A DNA stretch of 64,000 nt from an uncultured Gammaproteobacteria bacterium (GTDB lineage: Bacteria > Pseudomonadota > Gammaproteobacteria > Pseudomonadales > Azotimanducaceae), in contig CAJWQG010000004.1 of the NCBI GenBank assembly GCA_913045175.1, positions 26,986-90,985 on the forward strand, given 5' to 3'. The notes under the pieces were generated by a model, which saw only the letters and a list, made by a program, of their open reading frames with translations, made no database searches and was not told the origin of the DNA. Of the stretch, positions 1 to 10,725 are shown piece after piece (the first letter of the stretch is position 1; every line of letters starts with the position of its first letter). Made by a program: the position numbers and the translations under genes.

Positions 1-848
1 ATAATTGATGACCCGGTACAAAATCGGTCGGGCAGATCTACGAAATCAAACTGCGGAGAAGACCACAAGATGATCTCTTCAGCCCAACGAGAAAGATGCA
101 TCATGAGTATGCTTGCAGTAGCAACAAACTCGATGGCGAAATCTCTATCGCTCACGGCATCGAGTGAGTTCATCGCTATCTGCTCGAACCCCAACAGCTC
201 TGCAGTCAGTTCTCGATCAATTGGGTAAGTGGTTCCGGCAAGTGCGGCTGCGCCCAGGGGCGATACATTGACTCGCTTGCGACAATCCTGGAAGCGCTCG
301 CAGTCACGTTCGATCATTTCGAACCACGCCATCAGGTGATGACCAAAAGTCACGGGCTGAGCAACCTGCAGGTGGGTTGATCCGGGCATGATGGTATCTG
401 CTTCGCGTTGGGCGAGATCGAGAATGCCCAGTTGTAGCTGACGAATCTTCTCCGATATCTGGTCGATCGCTGTTCTAACGTAAAGGCGAACATCGGTTGC
501 AACCTGGTCATTACGAGAGCGACCCGTGTGTAATTTCTTTCCAGTATCGCCAATCAGGCCAGTGAGCGCTTGTTCGATATTCATATGGACGTCTTCAAGC
601 GAGATGGACCACGCCATCTCACCAGACGCAATTTGCTCACCGATTTGAGCCAGTCCTCCGGTAATGTCTGACACTTCAGCGTCGGTAAGAATGCCGACCT
701 TATTCAGCATTGTTGCGTGCGCAACGGAACCTTCGATGTCATATGACGCGAGTTGTTGATCGAACGTTACTGAGGCGGTAAACGCTTCTACAAAGGCGTC
801 AGTGGCCTCACTGAATCGGCCGTCCCAGAGTTTTGTCTTGTCATTCAT
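1..848 (-). CDS. argH: Argininosuccinate lyase, N-terminal part (runs off left edge)
   Basis: ArgH splits argininosuccinate into arginine and fumarate, the last step of arginine synthesis, in the cytoplasm. The reading frame starts with ATG at 848 and stays open to the left edge, giving about 282 of the usual 460 or so residues. The start reads [14 protein letters not shown], the usual ArgH opening, and [12 protein letters not shown], the substrate-binding stretch of the fumarase/aspartase superfamily, follows. The GSS signature loop is just reached at the edge. The gene is divergent from the algZ remnant, with 88 bp between them. The argH-algZ-algR-hemC order is known from Pseudomonas. Nothing in the visible part suggests damage. 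Confidence 0.95.
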   Translation of the reverse strand, partial: MNDKTKLWDGRFSEATDAFVEAFTASVTFDQQLASYDIEGSVAHATMLNKVGILTDAEVSDITGGLAQIGEQIASGEMAWSISLEDVHMNIEQALTGLIGDTGKKLHTGRSRNDQVATDVRLYVRTAIDQISEKIRQLQLGILDLAQREADTIMPGSTHLQVAQPVTFGHHLMAWFEMIERDCERFQDCRKRVNVSPLGAAALAGTTYPIDRELTAELLGFEQIAMNSLDAVSDRDFAIEFVATASILMMHLSRWAEEIILWSSPQFDFVDLPDRFCTGSSI

Positions 849-936
849 TTGAAGATTCGCCGGGGGTGTGTCGTTGGGCAGGCGAAGATTATAGCAGTTA
901 CCGTGTGAAATCCGCATAATCATCAAGCGTGTGTAA

Positions 937-1980
937 TTGGACGGCCTGAGTGAAGGACGACGAGTTTTTCTACCGGATCTTTGCAACCAACAAAGCATTC
1001 TGTTTTTAGTGCTGGTGACTGAGCTACTGGTATTTGTGTTAGTACTGGCAGGAGGGAGCCTTGTAAATTTTTCATAGAGCCAGCTTGGTCTGGCGTCATT
1101 ATTTGTACAGTGGACTGTATTAGCCTCGGCGGCTTTGTTGTGCAACTTAAGAACCTGGTTGGCGAGTCAGGCGCTCATTAAGTCCGTAGCTATTGCATAT
1201 GGCCGGGTCCTGGCAACTGCACTCGTGTTTAGCGTGATTGGAGAGTTTATCCTGCTTCGTGTAGAGGCATGGAGTTTGGAAACGACGGGCAGGGTCATCC
1301 GCAACCTGATAATTGCTGCGATCATGAGTGGCATCGCGTTTAGATATTTTTTCCTCCAGTACCAGTTGCGCCGCGAGGAACAGGCAGAGCTGAATTCTCG
1401 TATCCAGGCACTGCAATCGCGGATTCAACCTCACTTTCTTTTCAACAGCATGAATATCATTGCGCGCCTCATTAGCGTCGATCCCGAGGTAGCGGAGCGC
1501 GTGGTGGAAGACTTGTGGGAGTTGTTCCGCGCCAGCTTGAGCGACATGACAAATGAGCCTGTCCCCTTGGCTGAGGAACTTGCTCTGTGCGAAAAGTACG
1601 CGAACATTGAAAGCCTGCGCCTGGATGATCGTCTGGCAATTGAATGGCGGGTCGAAGTAGATACCCGGCAGGTACGTATTCTCTTGTTGACGCTACAGCC
1701 GTTACTCGAGAATGCCATCTATCACGGCTTCCAGCCTTTACCAGAAGGCGGGCTCGTATCTGTGGAGATTCAAGAAGACCAGGGTAGGCTGGAAATCACT
1801 ATCACCAACCCTGCGGTGTTGGAGGATCATTCCCGTGAGGGGGGTAATCGCATGGCACTCGAGAATATTTGACATCGCCTGGTAGCTGTCTACGGCAATC
1901 GAGCGGAGGTTGTGTCTGAACAGGACGAGCAATATTTTCGTACGATCGTTCGTTATCCGTTGGCAGCTGGGGAAGGATAA
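937..1980 (+). pseudogene. algZ: AlgZ/FimS-type sensor kinase, broken by two in-frame stops
   Basis: This is an unorthodox LytS/AlgZ-family membrane histidine kinase that would pair with AlgR. The frame opens at 937 (TTG; no ATG is available) and runs to TAA at 1978-1980, 347 residues if read through. The N-terminus FLPDLCNQQ followed by hydrophobic helices, the His_kinase motif PHFLFNSMN and the ATPase motif LLENAIYHG are all typical. Two stop codons interrupt it in the same frame: TAG at 1075-1077 (codon 47, where relatives usually have Trp) and TGA at 1870-1872 (codon 312, in NI-stop-HRL, where Arg is usual). No frameshift is needed. Each stop is one transition from a sense codon (TGG to TAG, CGA to TGA). 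I infer a recently inactivated gene. Internal starts could yield fragments, the largest 1135-1872. Confidence 0.85.
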
Positions 1981-2185
1981 AAAATCATATAAAACAAGCA
2001 GATATATAGTTTTCGTCGTTGCAATAGCCATTTCTGTGAGCTGTGTCACAATTTTTCAACTTAATCAGGTTATTTTCATTTTTGTGCAGTACGTCGCAGT
2101 TTTGTAGCCAAAAAGGAGTAATTTAGGGTGCTATGGAATTCCTTCGCTTGAAGGAACAGTCATTCACCAGCGAGGTTTAAGAACG

Positions 2186-2929
2186 ATGAAAGTGCTTGTA
2201 GTTGATGACGAAAAACTCGCACGCGAGCGGTTGCAAAGGATGGTCTCCACATTGGATAACTATGATGTTGTGGCCGAAGCATGCTCAGGTGACTAGGCGG
2301 TAAGGAAAGCGGTAGAACACACCCCGGATATTGTCCTTCTGGATATACGTATGCCTGGTAGCGATGGAATGCAGGCGGCTGAACAGTTGGCCAGCCTGGC
2401 ATCACCTCCGGCGGTAATCTTCTGCACAGCGTTTTCCGATCATGCGATAGAAGCTTTTGATGTCCACGCGGCAGGGTATCTGCTTAAGCCAATTCGTCGA
2501 GATACCTTGATCGAAACGTTGGGTAAAATTGGTACTGTTAATTCAGTGCAGCGGCGAATGGTTACAGGTGAAGAAAGCGTCTCTGATGATTGTCGAGCAC
2601 GCACTCATATCAGCGCGAAAACTCGTAGGGGTATCGAGTTGATCCCGATATCAGAGGTTCGTTTCTTTCAGGCCGATCACAAATACGTCACTGTTCGCCA
2701 CGAGGGTGGTGAAGTGTTGATCGACGATACACTCAGGGACCTTGAAAATGAGTTCGGTGGAAAGCTGGTCAGGATTCATCGGAATGCGCTTGTTATGACT
2801 TATCACCTCGAAGGACTCGAACGTGATATGACCGGACATTACCGCGTGCGGATGAGAGGTGTTGACGAGAAACTTGATGTCAGTCGGCGCCACGTGTCAG
2901 GACTACGTCGGCTCGTCCAGATGCTATAA
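2186..2929 (+). pseudogene. algR: AlgR-type LytTR response regulator, broken by one in-frame stop
   Basis: The frame begins at ATG 2186 with MKVLVVDDEKLARERLQRM, the receiver-domain opening, and ends at 2929. Codon 37 (2294-2296) is TAG in the sequence CSGD-stop-AVRKA; CAG to TAG is one transition. Beyond it the receiver continues with DIVLLDIRMPG, whose Asp is the phosphorylation site, and a C-terminal LytTR DNA-binding domain (about residues 140-245, with IPISEVRFFQADHKYVTV). The remaining receiver and DNA-binding parts lie in one undamaged frame. A shorter product could start at ATG 2351 but would lack the first third of the receiver. In Pseudomonas AlgR controls alginate, twitching and virulence genes. 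Its loss here together with algZ suggests the whole signalling system was dropped. The 205 bp before it (1981-2185) hold no gene I can support. Confidence 0.85.
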
Positions 2930-3075
2930 CTTTTCGCACAGAGTAATCGGAAGGCGTCGGGGTGTCTCCTCCGATTGTTCCTCATGGAATCCAAGACGCG
3001 GGGTAGCTAATCCCGAGCTGAATCATCAGGTAACTGTGCTACCCTTTGGCCAATCGGCTAGATACAAAAAGAATC

Positions 3076-3996
3076 ATGTTACAAACATTGCGCATCGCTA
3101 CCCGGCAAAGTGCACTCGCGCTGTGGCAGGCGAACTATGTTCGAAATGCCCTGGTTGACGCACATCCTTCGCTTGAAATAGAGATAGTTGGGTTTACAAC
3201 CGAGGGCGATAGAAATCAGCTGACCTCGCTGAGTGAAATTGGTGGAAAGGGGCTGTTCATCAAGGAGCTTGAACAGGCGCTTTTGGATGGCGTTGCAGAT
3301 ATTGCTGTTCATTCCATGAAGGATGTTCCCGCCGAGTTACCTCCTGGACTAGAAATTGGTGCAATTTGCGAGAGAGCAGACCCTCGTGATGCGCTGGTCT
3401 CCAGAAATCACCAGGGTTTGTCGAGTCTTTCCGAGGGTTCCCGGATTGGAACCTCAAGTATGCGGCGCCGGCTGCAACTCGAGGCATCTTTCGCGAGTTT
3501 CGAATATGTGAATCTACGAGGAAATGTTGATACCAGGCTTAGCAAGCTCGAGGCAGGGGAATACGATGCGATCGTCCTGGCGGCGGCAGGATTACACCGA
3601 TTGGGTTTGGGACAGAGGATTTCTGAATACATTAGCACGGACCTGTGTTTGCCTTCGGCAGGACAAGGGGCTGTGGGCATTGAATGCAGATCGGGTGATA
3701 CCCCAGTAAAGGATGTGATCGCGTGTTTGAACCATGAGAAAACAGCGCTCTGCGTTGCTTGTGAGCGCGAAGTAACGCTTCGACTTGGGGCGAACTGCAA
3801 TTTGCCCGTGGCGGTCCATGCCACACTGGAGGGAGAAGAAATCCAACTGCGTTCCTTTGTCAGTGATGACTCGGGCTTGGAGACCTTTCGTCGATCAGGC
3901 AGCGGTCCGTTGCAGGAAGGGTTTGATATAGCAAGTGAAGTAGCCAAGGGTCTATTGGCGGACGGCGCAGCCGACGTGCTAGGTGAATCGGGCTAG
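3076..3996 (+). CDS. hemC: Porphobilinogen deaminase (hydroxymethylbilane synthase)
   Basis: HemC joins four porphobilinogen molecules into hydroxymethylbilane in haem synthesis, in the cytoplasm. The 306 residues match the family length. MLQTLRIATRQSALALWQA is the standard N-terminus and fixes the start at ATG 3076 rather than an upstream start at 3046. Asp83 in HSMKDVP corresponds to the catalytic Asp. Cys241 in LGANCNLPVA is the residue that carries the dipyrromethane cofactor. It is the first gene of a hemC-hemD-hemX-hemY run and its stop overlaps the hemD start by one base. The adjacent decayed algR is the usual upstream neighbour. Confidence 0.97.
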   Translation: MLQTLRIATRQSALALWQANYVRNALVDAHPSLEIEIVGFTTEGDRNQLTSLSEIGGKGLFIKELEQALLDGVADIAVHSMKDVPAELPPGLEIGAICERADPRDALVSRNHQGLSSLSEGSRIGTSSMRRRLQLEASFASFEYVNLRGNVDTRLSKLEAGEYDAIVLAAAGLHRLGLGQRISEYISTDLCLPSAGQGAVGIECRSGDTPVKDVIACLNHEKTALCVACEREVTLRLGANCNLPVAVHATLEGEEIQLRSFVSDDSGLETFRRSGSGPLQEGFDIASEVAKGLLADGAADVLGESG

Positions 3997-4721
3997 TGGC
4001 GGGAAAAGGCATCATACTTACCCGTCCTGCTGGATATAACGATTCTCTGATTCAAAGATTAACTTCTGAAGGACATCGTGTTTTTGAGAGGCCGTTGCTT
4101 TCGATTGAGCCATTACCCTTGGATGATAAGGCCAAACAACGGGTAGTTGATCTCGATCGATACGACGTAGTGGTGTTTGTTAGTCGTAATGCCGTCGTTC
4201 ATGGCATGAAACACTTGCAAGCCTATTGGCCACAATGGCCATTGCGACTTGTCTGGTGTGCAATGGGACGGAGAACCGCAGACGACCTGCAGTCATACGA
4301 TATTCAGGCGACTTTCCCTGAGAAGCAGGGAGCTGCGGGATTGGTCGACGAGATGGACTGGCATGCTGTTTCGCGAGTGTTGGTCGTTCGCGGCAAGGGC
4401 GGGCTTGAAACACTTCACGATGCGCTTGGCAGGTGGTCAATCACCGTGGATTATCTTGAGACCTATCAGCGCGTTGCGAAGTCTCATTCGGCTTTGCAGC
4501 AGGAAATCATCGACTTGCAGTTGGAAGTGGTTATTCTTACTTCCGGAGAGGCACTGAGTTCTTTGTGCAAGTCTGTTGATGCAAAGGTTCTTGGTAAACT
4601 GATCATCGTGGTGCCAACTGAGCGTGTTGCCTTGTTGGCGAGAGAATTTGGCCTCCGAAATTTACTTGTGTCTGGCAGTGTTAGCGATGATGCGGTGCTA
4701 ACCATGCTTGCTTCGATCTAA
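3996..4721 (+). CDS. hemD: Uroporphyrinogen-III synthase
   Basis: HemD closes and isomerises hydroxymethylbilane to uroporphyrinogen III. The gene starts with GTG at 3996, inside the TAG stop of hemC (TAGTG), an arrangement that favours translational coupling. The 241 residues fit the two-lobed HemD fold. The N-terminal stretch IILTRPAGYNDSLI and the central VVFVSRNAV are recognisable landmarks, and the C-terminal lobe contains VILTSGEALSSL. Sequence conservation in this family is low, so the call relies partly on position between hemC and hemX. No defects seen. Confidence 0.93.
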   Translation: MAGKGIILTRPAGYNDSLIQRLTSEGHRVFERPLLSIEPLPLDDKAKQRVVDLDRYDVVVFVSRNAVVHGMKHLQAYWPQWPLRLVWCAMGRRTADDLQSYDIQATFPEKQGAAGLVDEMDWHAVSRVLVVRGKGGLETLHDALGRWSITVDYLETYQRVAKSHSALQQEIIDLQLEVVILTSGEALSSLCKSVDAKVLGKLIIVVPTERVALLAREFGLRNLLVSGSVSDDAVLTMLASI

Positions 4722-4735
4722 GATTGGTTTGAACT

Positions 4736-5803
4736 ATGACGGATGAACAGGATTTAGCGATTACAAGTCAGGAGAGTAACGCGAATGAAACGGAAGCAAA
4801 GCGCGGTATTGTGTGGTTTGCGATCATCCTTTCACTTGGCGCGCTCGGACTCTCTGGGTACGTAGGCTACATTTGGTATTCCACCCAGGAACCAGGCCAG
4901 GAGGTTATGCGTTTGACTGGAGAGGTTTCTCGGCTGCAGCAGCGCATTGATGAAAACAGATTGCAGGCGGTGCAAGAGCGCGATGCAGCGCTAGATTCCT
5001 ACGCTAAGGGACATGAAACTCAGATTGACCTACTTCAGCAAAATCTGGACGCGCTACTTCAGAAAATTAATGCTGAAGGTAGTACAACCACACATGACTG
5101 GTTAGTCGCTGAAGTCGAATATCTGATTAGGATGGCGAGTCAGCGGGTGCTTATGGATAAGGACCCTACCGGGGCGATAGCGCTGTTGGCTGCGGCCGAC
5201 GACATACTCCTTCAGGCCGAGAGCCTGACGAGCCATGAGCTAAGGTCAGCGATCGCGCAGGACATCGCGAACCTGCAGGCAGTTAATCAATTGGATATTG
5301 AAGGGATCTACTTGAAACTCGCGGCGCAGATCAGGCTGGTCGATGAGTTGAAACGCCCGGCCTATGAATTTAAACCACGATCTGAGCAGCAGGGAACCGA
5401 GGTTGCAGAGGATGCAGGACTGTTGGGACTAGCGACCCGGTTCGTAAGGAAGTTCACTTCAGTACTCCTAAAGTATTTAGATTTCCGGCGCGATACAGAG
5501 CAGATAGTGCCCATTCTACCCCCTGGCGAAGAATACTATTTGCGTCAAAACCTGGTCCTGTACCTGCAGCAGGCACAGATGGGATTGCTGAGGGGAAAGG
5601 CTGACGTATTCTCAACGTCTGTTGATGATGGGCTAGCCTGGCTGGATCGATTTTTTGATAGTGACCACACAGTAACTGCCGCCATGAGAAGTACCCTGGC
5701 TGAGATACAGGTAGTTGATGTAGAGCGAAATCTACCGGACGTTTCAGCGTCATTGCGGGAGGTGCGCAAACTGTCTCGTAGTTCCACACTGGTAGTGCAA
5801 TGA
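4736..5803 (+). CDS. hemX: HemX-like membrane protein of the hem operon
   Basis: A 355-residue protein with a short charged cytoplasmic N-terminus, one membrane segment at about residues 26-48 (around GIVWFAIILSLGALGLSGYV), then a coiled-coil stretch rich in Gln, Glu and Leu (about 55-115) and a helical periplasmic domain. This is the HemX layout. Members are often annotated as uroporphyrin-III C-methyltransferase, but no SAM-binding methyltransferase motif is present here, so that name should not be used. Its role in haem metabolism is unproven in the family. It lies 14 bp after hemD, and its stop overlaps hemY by four bases (ATGA). Confidence 0.9.
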   Translation: MTDEQDLAITSQESNANETEAKRGIVWFAIILSLGALGLSGYVGYIWYSTQEPGQEVMRLTGEVSRLQQRIDENRLQAVQERDAALDSYAKGHETQIDLLQQNLDALLQKINAEGSTTTHDWLVAEVEYLIRMASQRVLMDKDPTGAIALLAAADDILLQAESLTSHELRSAIAQDIANLQAVNQLDIEGIYLKLAAQIRLVDELKRPAYEFKPRSEQQGTEVAEDAGLLGLATRFVRKFTSVLLKYLDFRRDTEQIVPILPPGEEYYLRQNLVLYLQQAQMGLLRGKADVFSTSVDDGLAWLDRFFDSDHTVTAAMRSTLAEIQVVDVERNLPDVSASLREVRKLSRSSTLVVQ

Positions 5804-6957
5804 AATACTCGCTGCTTATCGTACTGATATGCGTGGTGCTTGCGGGATGGATTGGCACCTTGATTGCACGAGACCCAGGATATGTCCTTATAGCGTATGA
5901 AAGCTATCGATTTCAGACCAGCCTGTGGATCATGCTGGCGATTTTGGTAGTGGTTGTCGTAGGGGCCTATTATCTGCTGCGTCTGCTCAGGCTTTTTGTT
6001 GTCGGCCCTGCCAATCTCAAAGGCTGGAGAACTTCTAGGAAGGTGCGTCGCGCGGATGATCTGACGCGCAAGGGGCTTTCCCTGCTGGCTGCAGGAGAAT
6101 ATGCGCGTGCTGAGAAGTATTTGCTCAGTGGTGCGCAAGATCATGCTAATCCAGGAACTTTCTACCTGGCAGCGGCAAAGGCTGCCGATGGACAGAAGAA
6201 TAGCGAACAGAGAGAAGCCTTGTTGCGCATGGCATTGGAAGCAGACGATGAGTTATCTACTGCCGTGGCGATGAGTACAGCAGAGATGGCTGCCGGGCGT
6301 GGCGAATGGCAGCATAGCTTGAAGAATCTTGACAAACTACCGGTCACTAAAGCGGTTCTGGAACTCAAAAAGCATGCGCTGTATGAAAGTGGCGATTGGC
6401 GTGGGCTGTTAGCGTTGATGCCTGCGTTGCGAACGACCAAACTGGTGGATGATGATTTTGAGAAACGGATAGCGATGAACCATTTGTCGCAAGTTTCCCT
6501 CACTGATGGTGGTCGTACAGCGGTGATAAAAAAACTGTCTTCGGCAGTTAGGTATGACCCTGATATTGTGCTGTGTTATACGCGGTCTCTGACCGATGAA
6601 CGTGCGGCGGAAATAAACCTAAGAAAGTCGATAAAACGTCAATGGCACGAGGACTATGCCAAGGCGTATGGGAAACTGGGAAGGGATACGCTGCAAACGA
6701 GAATCAAACACGCGGAATCCTGGCTGAAAAAACATGCAGGAAGTGCGGATTTGCATATGGCGCTTGCAACCATGTATGAAAAAGCCGGAGACCTCGATAA
6801 AGCAAGAGCAGCTTGTCAAAGAAGTATCGACGTATCGCCAACTCGTACTGCCGTGGAGATGATGGCTACGTTCCTGGCTGAAGATGGCGATCACCTGGCG
6901 AGCAATCGATATTTAAAGCAGGCCCTAACGCTGGGAACCTTAGTGGACGACGGCTAA
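5800..6957 (+). CDS. hemY: HemY-like TPR membrane protein of the hem operon
   Basis: 385 residues. Two N-terminal membrane segments (about residues 3-22 and 42-66) flank the conserved RDPGYVLIAYESYRFQTSL loop that marks the HemY_N domain. The rest is a helical TPR-type repeat region, for example AAGEYARAEKYLLSGAQ and MYEKAGDLDKARAACQRS. This HemY is unrelated to the Bacillus protoporphyrinogen oxidase of the same name. It is thought to help organise late haem synthesis at the inner membrane. It overlaps hemX by four bases and ends the hem operon, 25 bp from the convergent flavin reductase gene. Confidence 0.93.
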   Translation: MKYSLLIVLICVVLAGWIGTLIARDPGYVLIAYESYRFQTSLWIMLAILVVVVVGAYYLLRLLRLFVVGPANLKGWRTSRKVRRADDLTRKGLSLLAAGEYARAEKYLLSGAQDHANPGTFYLAAAKAADGQKNSEQREALLRMALEADDELSTAVAMSTAEMAAGRGEWQHSLKNLDKLPVTKAVLELKKHALYESGDWRGLLALMPALRTTKLVDDDFEKRIAMNHLSQVSLTDGGRTAVIKKLSSAVRYDPDIVLCYTRSLTDERAAEINLRKSIKRQWHEDYAKAYGKLGRDTLQTRIKHAESWLKKHAGSADLHMALATMYEKAGDLDKARAACQRSIDVSPTRTAVEMMATFLAEDGDHLASNRYLKQALTLGTLVDDG

Positions 6958-6982
6958 TCAACTACTTCTGCTACATCTATAG

Positions 6983-7702
6983 TTACGTCCTTGGCGCGTA
7001 GGAGAAAACATCTGAAAACATGTTTGCCTTGGGCATGCCCCGTGCAATAAATGAGTCCAGTGTTGCGTAAACCATGCCAGGGCCGCCGCTAACGTATACG
7101 ATGACATCGGTCAGGTCGTCGAAATCTTTGAGTGCTGCGTCGCCGACCAGACCTGTTCGACCATTCCAGTCGGGGGATGTATCCGGTTCACTGACTACGG
7201 GTATGTATTCGAACACACTGTTATCGTGCGACCAGGCGTTGCACAGGTTGTCCAGATATAGGTCTGATTCTGCAAGGACACCCCAGTACAAAAATATCTG
7301 TCCCTCGTGGCCGATATGCATCAGGTACTCATAGATGCTTTTCATCTGCGTAATGCCGGTACTCGCGGCTAGTAGGATCAGGGTTTTGTCAGGTGGCGAT
7401 TCAAGATAGCAGTCGCCCTTTGGTGCCTCGATCTCAATTTTGTCTGCTTTATCAAGGAGTGCTTCGATTTCAACGGAGTCTTCGGAGTCGGGTGTGGGAC
7501 GGACGTGTAGTTCAATTGACTCAGAAATATGGGGTGAGTTGGCAATTGAAAAAGGACAACGTTTGCCCGGGAGTATTACCTCCAGATACTGACCTGCTTT
7601 AAAACTGAGCGTTTGTCCTTCAGGGAGGTCCAGAACTACTCGGCGGGTATCGGTGTTGAAATATGTTATTGACGATATTGCGCAACTTAAGCGCTTTGAC
7701 AT
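6983..7702 (-). CDS. NAD(P)H-flavin reductase, Fre-like
   Basis: A 239-residue ferredoxin-NADP reductase-type protein with an FAD/FMN domain followed by an NAD(P) domain. The flavin motif is KRCPFSIAN (R-x-x-S/F-S-I type) near residue 48. The nucleotide-binding stretch LILLAASTGITQMKSI near residue 110 and YVSGGPGMVYA near residue 212 are hallmarks of E. coli Fre. Fre reduces free flavins with NAD(P)H and supports ubiquinone-related and iron-reducing reactions. It starts 4 bp after the rho stop and is probably co-transcribed with rho. It could also serve the flavin-dependent monooxygenases elsewhere in the window; that is inference. Confidence 0.85.
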   Translation of the reverse strand: MSKRLSCAISSITYFNTDTRRVVLDLPEGQTLSFKAGQYLEVILPGKRCPFSIANSPHISESIELHVRPTPDSEDSVEIEALLDKADKIEIEAPKGDCYLESPPDKTLILLAASTGITQMKSIYEYLMHIGHEGQIFLYWGVLAESDLYLDNLCNAWSHDNSVFEYIPVVSEPDTSPDWNGRTGLVGDAALKDFDDLTDVIVYVSGGPGMVYATLDSFIARGMPKANMFSDVFSYAPRT

Positions 7703-7706
7703 CGGG

Positions 7707-8966
7707 TTAGTTTCTCTTCATCGATGAGAAAAACTCTTCATTGGTTTTCGACTTACGTAATTTGTCTAACAGAAACTCAATCGCAGCGAGGTCATCCATT
7801 TCATGAAGGATCTTCCGTAGGATCCAAACCTTTTGTAGTTGCTCGTCGGTCATCAGCAGATCTTCTTTACGCGTTCCGGAACGCCTGATGTTGATTGCAG
7901 GATAAACTCGTTTTTCCGCGATCTTTCTTTCCAGATGCAGTTCGAGGTTACCGGTACCTTTGAATTCTTCGTAGATCACCTCGTCCATCTTGGAGCCGGT
8001 GTCTATCAGGCAGGTCGCAATGATGGTTAAGCTTGCGCCCTCTTCCAGGTTTCTCGCTGCGCCGAAAAATCGCTTTGGTCGTTCAAGCGCGTGAGCATCA
8101 ACACCACCCGTTAGTACTTTTCCGGAAGCAGGAATGACCGTGTTGTAGGCACGAGCGAGACGGGTAATCGAATCCAGTAGGATCACGACGTCAGTCTTAT
8201 GCTCTACCAACCGCTTGGCTTTCTCGATGACCATCTCAGCTACCTGAACGTGACGAGACGGTGGCTCATCGAAAGTACTTGCAACGACTTCGCCACGCAC
8301 CAGCCGCTGCATCTCGGTCACTTCTTCTGGACGTTCATCGATAAGTAGCACAATGAGATGACACTCCGGGTTGTTACGCATAATGGACTGCGCCACGTTT
8401 TGCAGGATCAGCGTTTTCCCTGCTTTCGGGGGTGAAACAATCAGTCCTCGCTGACCTTTTCCAATAGGAGCAGTTAGATCGATGATCCTGGCAGTGAGAT
8501 CTTCCGTTGATCCGTTCCCTGCTTCCAGACAAAGGGGAATATCGGGATGAAGAGGAGTCAGGTTTTCGAACAGAATCTTGTTCTTCGATTCGTTTGGGTC
8601 AGCAAAATTGATCTTGTCGACCTTAAGTAGTGCAAAGTATCGTTCAGAATCCTTTGGTGGTCTGATCTTGCCGGATACTGTATCTCCTGTTCTCAGGTTA
8701 AATCGCCGGATCTGACTGGGAGAGACGTAGATATCGTCCGGTCCAGCAAGATAAGAGCTATCCGGTGATCTAAGGAAGCCAAAACCGTCCTGAAGAATTT
8801 CCAGGGTTCCATCGCCGAAGATAGACTCTCCGCTCTTAGCGTGTTTGCGCAGTACGCTGGCAATAATTTCTTGTTTTCTGGATCGACCCAGATTGTCCAT
8901 GCCCATTTCGTGAGCAATTTCGAGAAGTTCAGGGATAGGTTTGGCTTTTAGATCAGTTAGATTCAT
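7707..8966 (-). CDS. rho: Transcription termination factor Rho
   Basis: The hexameric RNA-dependent ATPase that terminates transcription. Starting at ATG 8966 ([18 protein letters not shown]) it has 419 residues, exactly the E. coli length, so a 15-residue upstream extension is unlikely. The N-terminal helix bundle and OSB/cold-shock RNA-binding domain ([12 protein letters not shown], about 58-69) are followed by the ATPase with Walker A PPKAGKT, Walker [15 protein letters not shown] and the secondary RNA-binding region. It lies downstream of trxA on the same strand, as in pseudomonads, with a 234-bp leader. A short leader fits the autogenous attenuation known for rho in E. coli. Confidence 0.98.
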   Translation of the reverse strand: MNLTDLKAKPIPELLEIAHEMGMDNLGRSRKQEIIASVLRKHAKSGESIFGDGTLEILQDGFGFLRSPDSSYLAGPDDIYVSPSQIRRFNLRTGDTVSGKIRPPKDSERYFALLKVDKINFADPNESKNKILFENLTPLHPDIPLCLEAGNGSTEDLTARIIDLTAPIGKGQRGLIVSPPKAGKTLILQNVAQSIMRNNPECHLIVLLIDERPEEVTEMQRLVRGEVVASTFDEPPSRHVQVAEMVIEKAKRLVEHKTDVVILLDSITRLARAYNTVIPASGKVLTGGVDAHALERPKRFFGAARNLEEGASLTIIATCLIDTGSKMDEVIYEEFKGTGNLELHLERKIAEKRVYPAINIRRSGTRKEDLLMTDEQLQKVWILRKILHEMDDLAAIEFLLDKLRKSKTNEEFFSSMKRN

Positions 8967-9129
8967 GGTTAAGTTTTTTGAAGTTAGAAGAGAGTGAGCG
9001 CGACTGCGCAAGATTGTTAGTAATTAAGCTTGTTGTATTAAGAGCTAGAAATGAATTAGAAAGTGGGTGGATGATTACGAAGCGGTTTCAGAAAGAGGTT
9101 CGATCCATCAACAATGTCTGAATGGGCGT

Positions 9130-9158
9130 AAAATGCGATGTTTTGGGAGACTTGTCAA
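9130..9158 (-). promoter_or_regulatory. Candidate sigma-70 promoter for rho
   Basis: On the minus strand a perfect TTGACA (-35; 9153-9158) is followed after 17 bp by CATTTT (9130-9135) as a weak -10. It lies in the 234-bp interval between trxA and rho, about 160 bp before the rho start codon. The -10 match is poor, so this is only a candidate. No leader peptide was recognised in the interval. Confidence 0.4.
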
Positions 9159-9200
9159 CACTTTTTCGAAGGTTAAAAGCCACAAATCTCCCATACAGGG

Positions 9201-9524
9201 TCAGATATTGCTGTCAAGAAACGCCGTTAATTGCGATTTTGACAAGGCACCAACCTTGGTTGCTTCCACCGCGCCATTTTTGAAAAGCATGAGCGTTGGA
9301 ATGCCCCGGATTCCATATTTTGGTGGCGTATCCCCGTTTTCATCAATGTCGAGTTTACAAATTTTCATTTTCCCGTCGTACTCGGATGCAATTTCTTCCA
9401 GTACTGGTGCAATGACCTTACATGGGCCACACCATTCGGCCCAATAATCTACAAGGACGGGTAAATCGGAATTGAGTACTTCACTTTCGAAAGTATCATC
9501 AGAGACATGATTAATGTCTGACAT
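9201..9524 (-). CDS. trxA: Thioredoxin 1
   Basis: A 107-residue thioredoxin that reduces protein disulfides in the cytoplasm, recycled by thioredoxin reductase. The active site WCGPCK places the redox cysteines at 32 and 35, the same numbers as in E. coli TrxA. The cis-proline stretch [14 protein letters not shown] is intact. A Shine-Dalgarno sequence (GGAGAAATA) precedes the ATG at 9524. The gene lies directly upstream of rho on the same strand. The 98 bp upstream contain a perfect GTTAA-AAAG-TTAAC palindrome of unknown role. Confidence 0.97.
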   Translation of the reverse strand: MSDINHVSDDTFESEVLNSDLPVLVDYWAEWCGPCKVIAPVLEEIASEYDGKMKICKLDIDENGDTPPKYGIRGIPTLMLFKNGAVEATKVGALSKSQLTAFLDSNI

Positions 9525-9622
9525 TATTTCTCCAAAAATCTAGACGGGTTTATAAGGGTTGTATCCTAAGCTGCCGTTAACTTTTTAACAATCCCAATTG
9601 AAAAACTCGGTTGGATTATTGC

Positions 9623-10723
<1,101 letters not shown>

Positions 10724-10725
10724 CT

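Noticed and set aside
1147..1718. Long minus-strand reading frames opposite algZ
   Set aside because: They are in shadow frames of a clear histidine kinase sequence, have no ribosome sites and no family resemblance.
937..2929. Stop codon recoding (read-through of TAG and TGA) in this organism
   Set aside because: Both codons end other intact genes here at the expected lengths, for example hemC (TAG overlapping hemD) and rpoD (TGA). Genome-wide recoding is therefore unlikely; gene decay is simpler.
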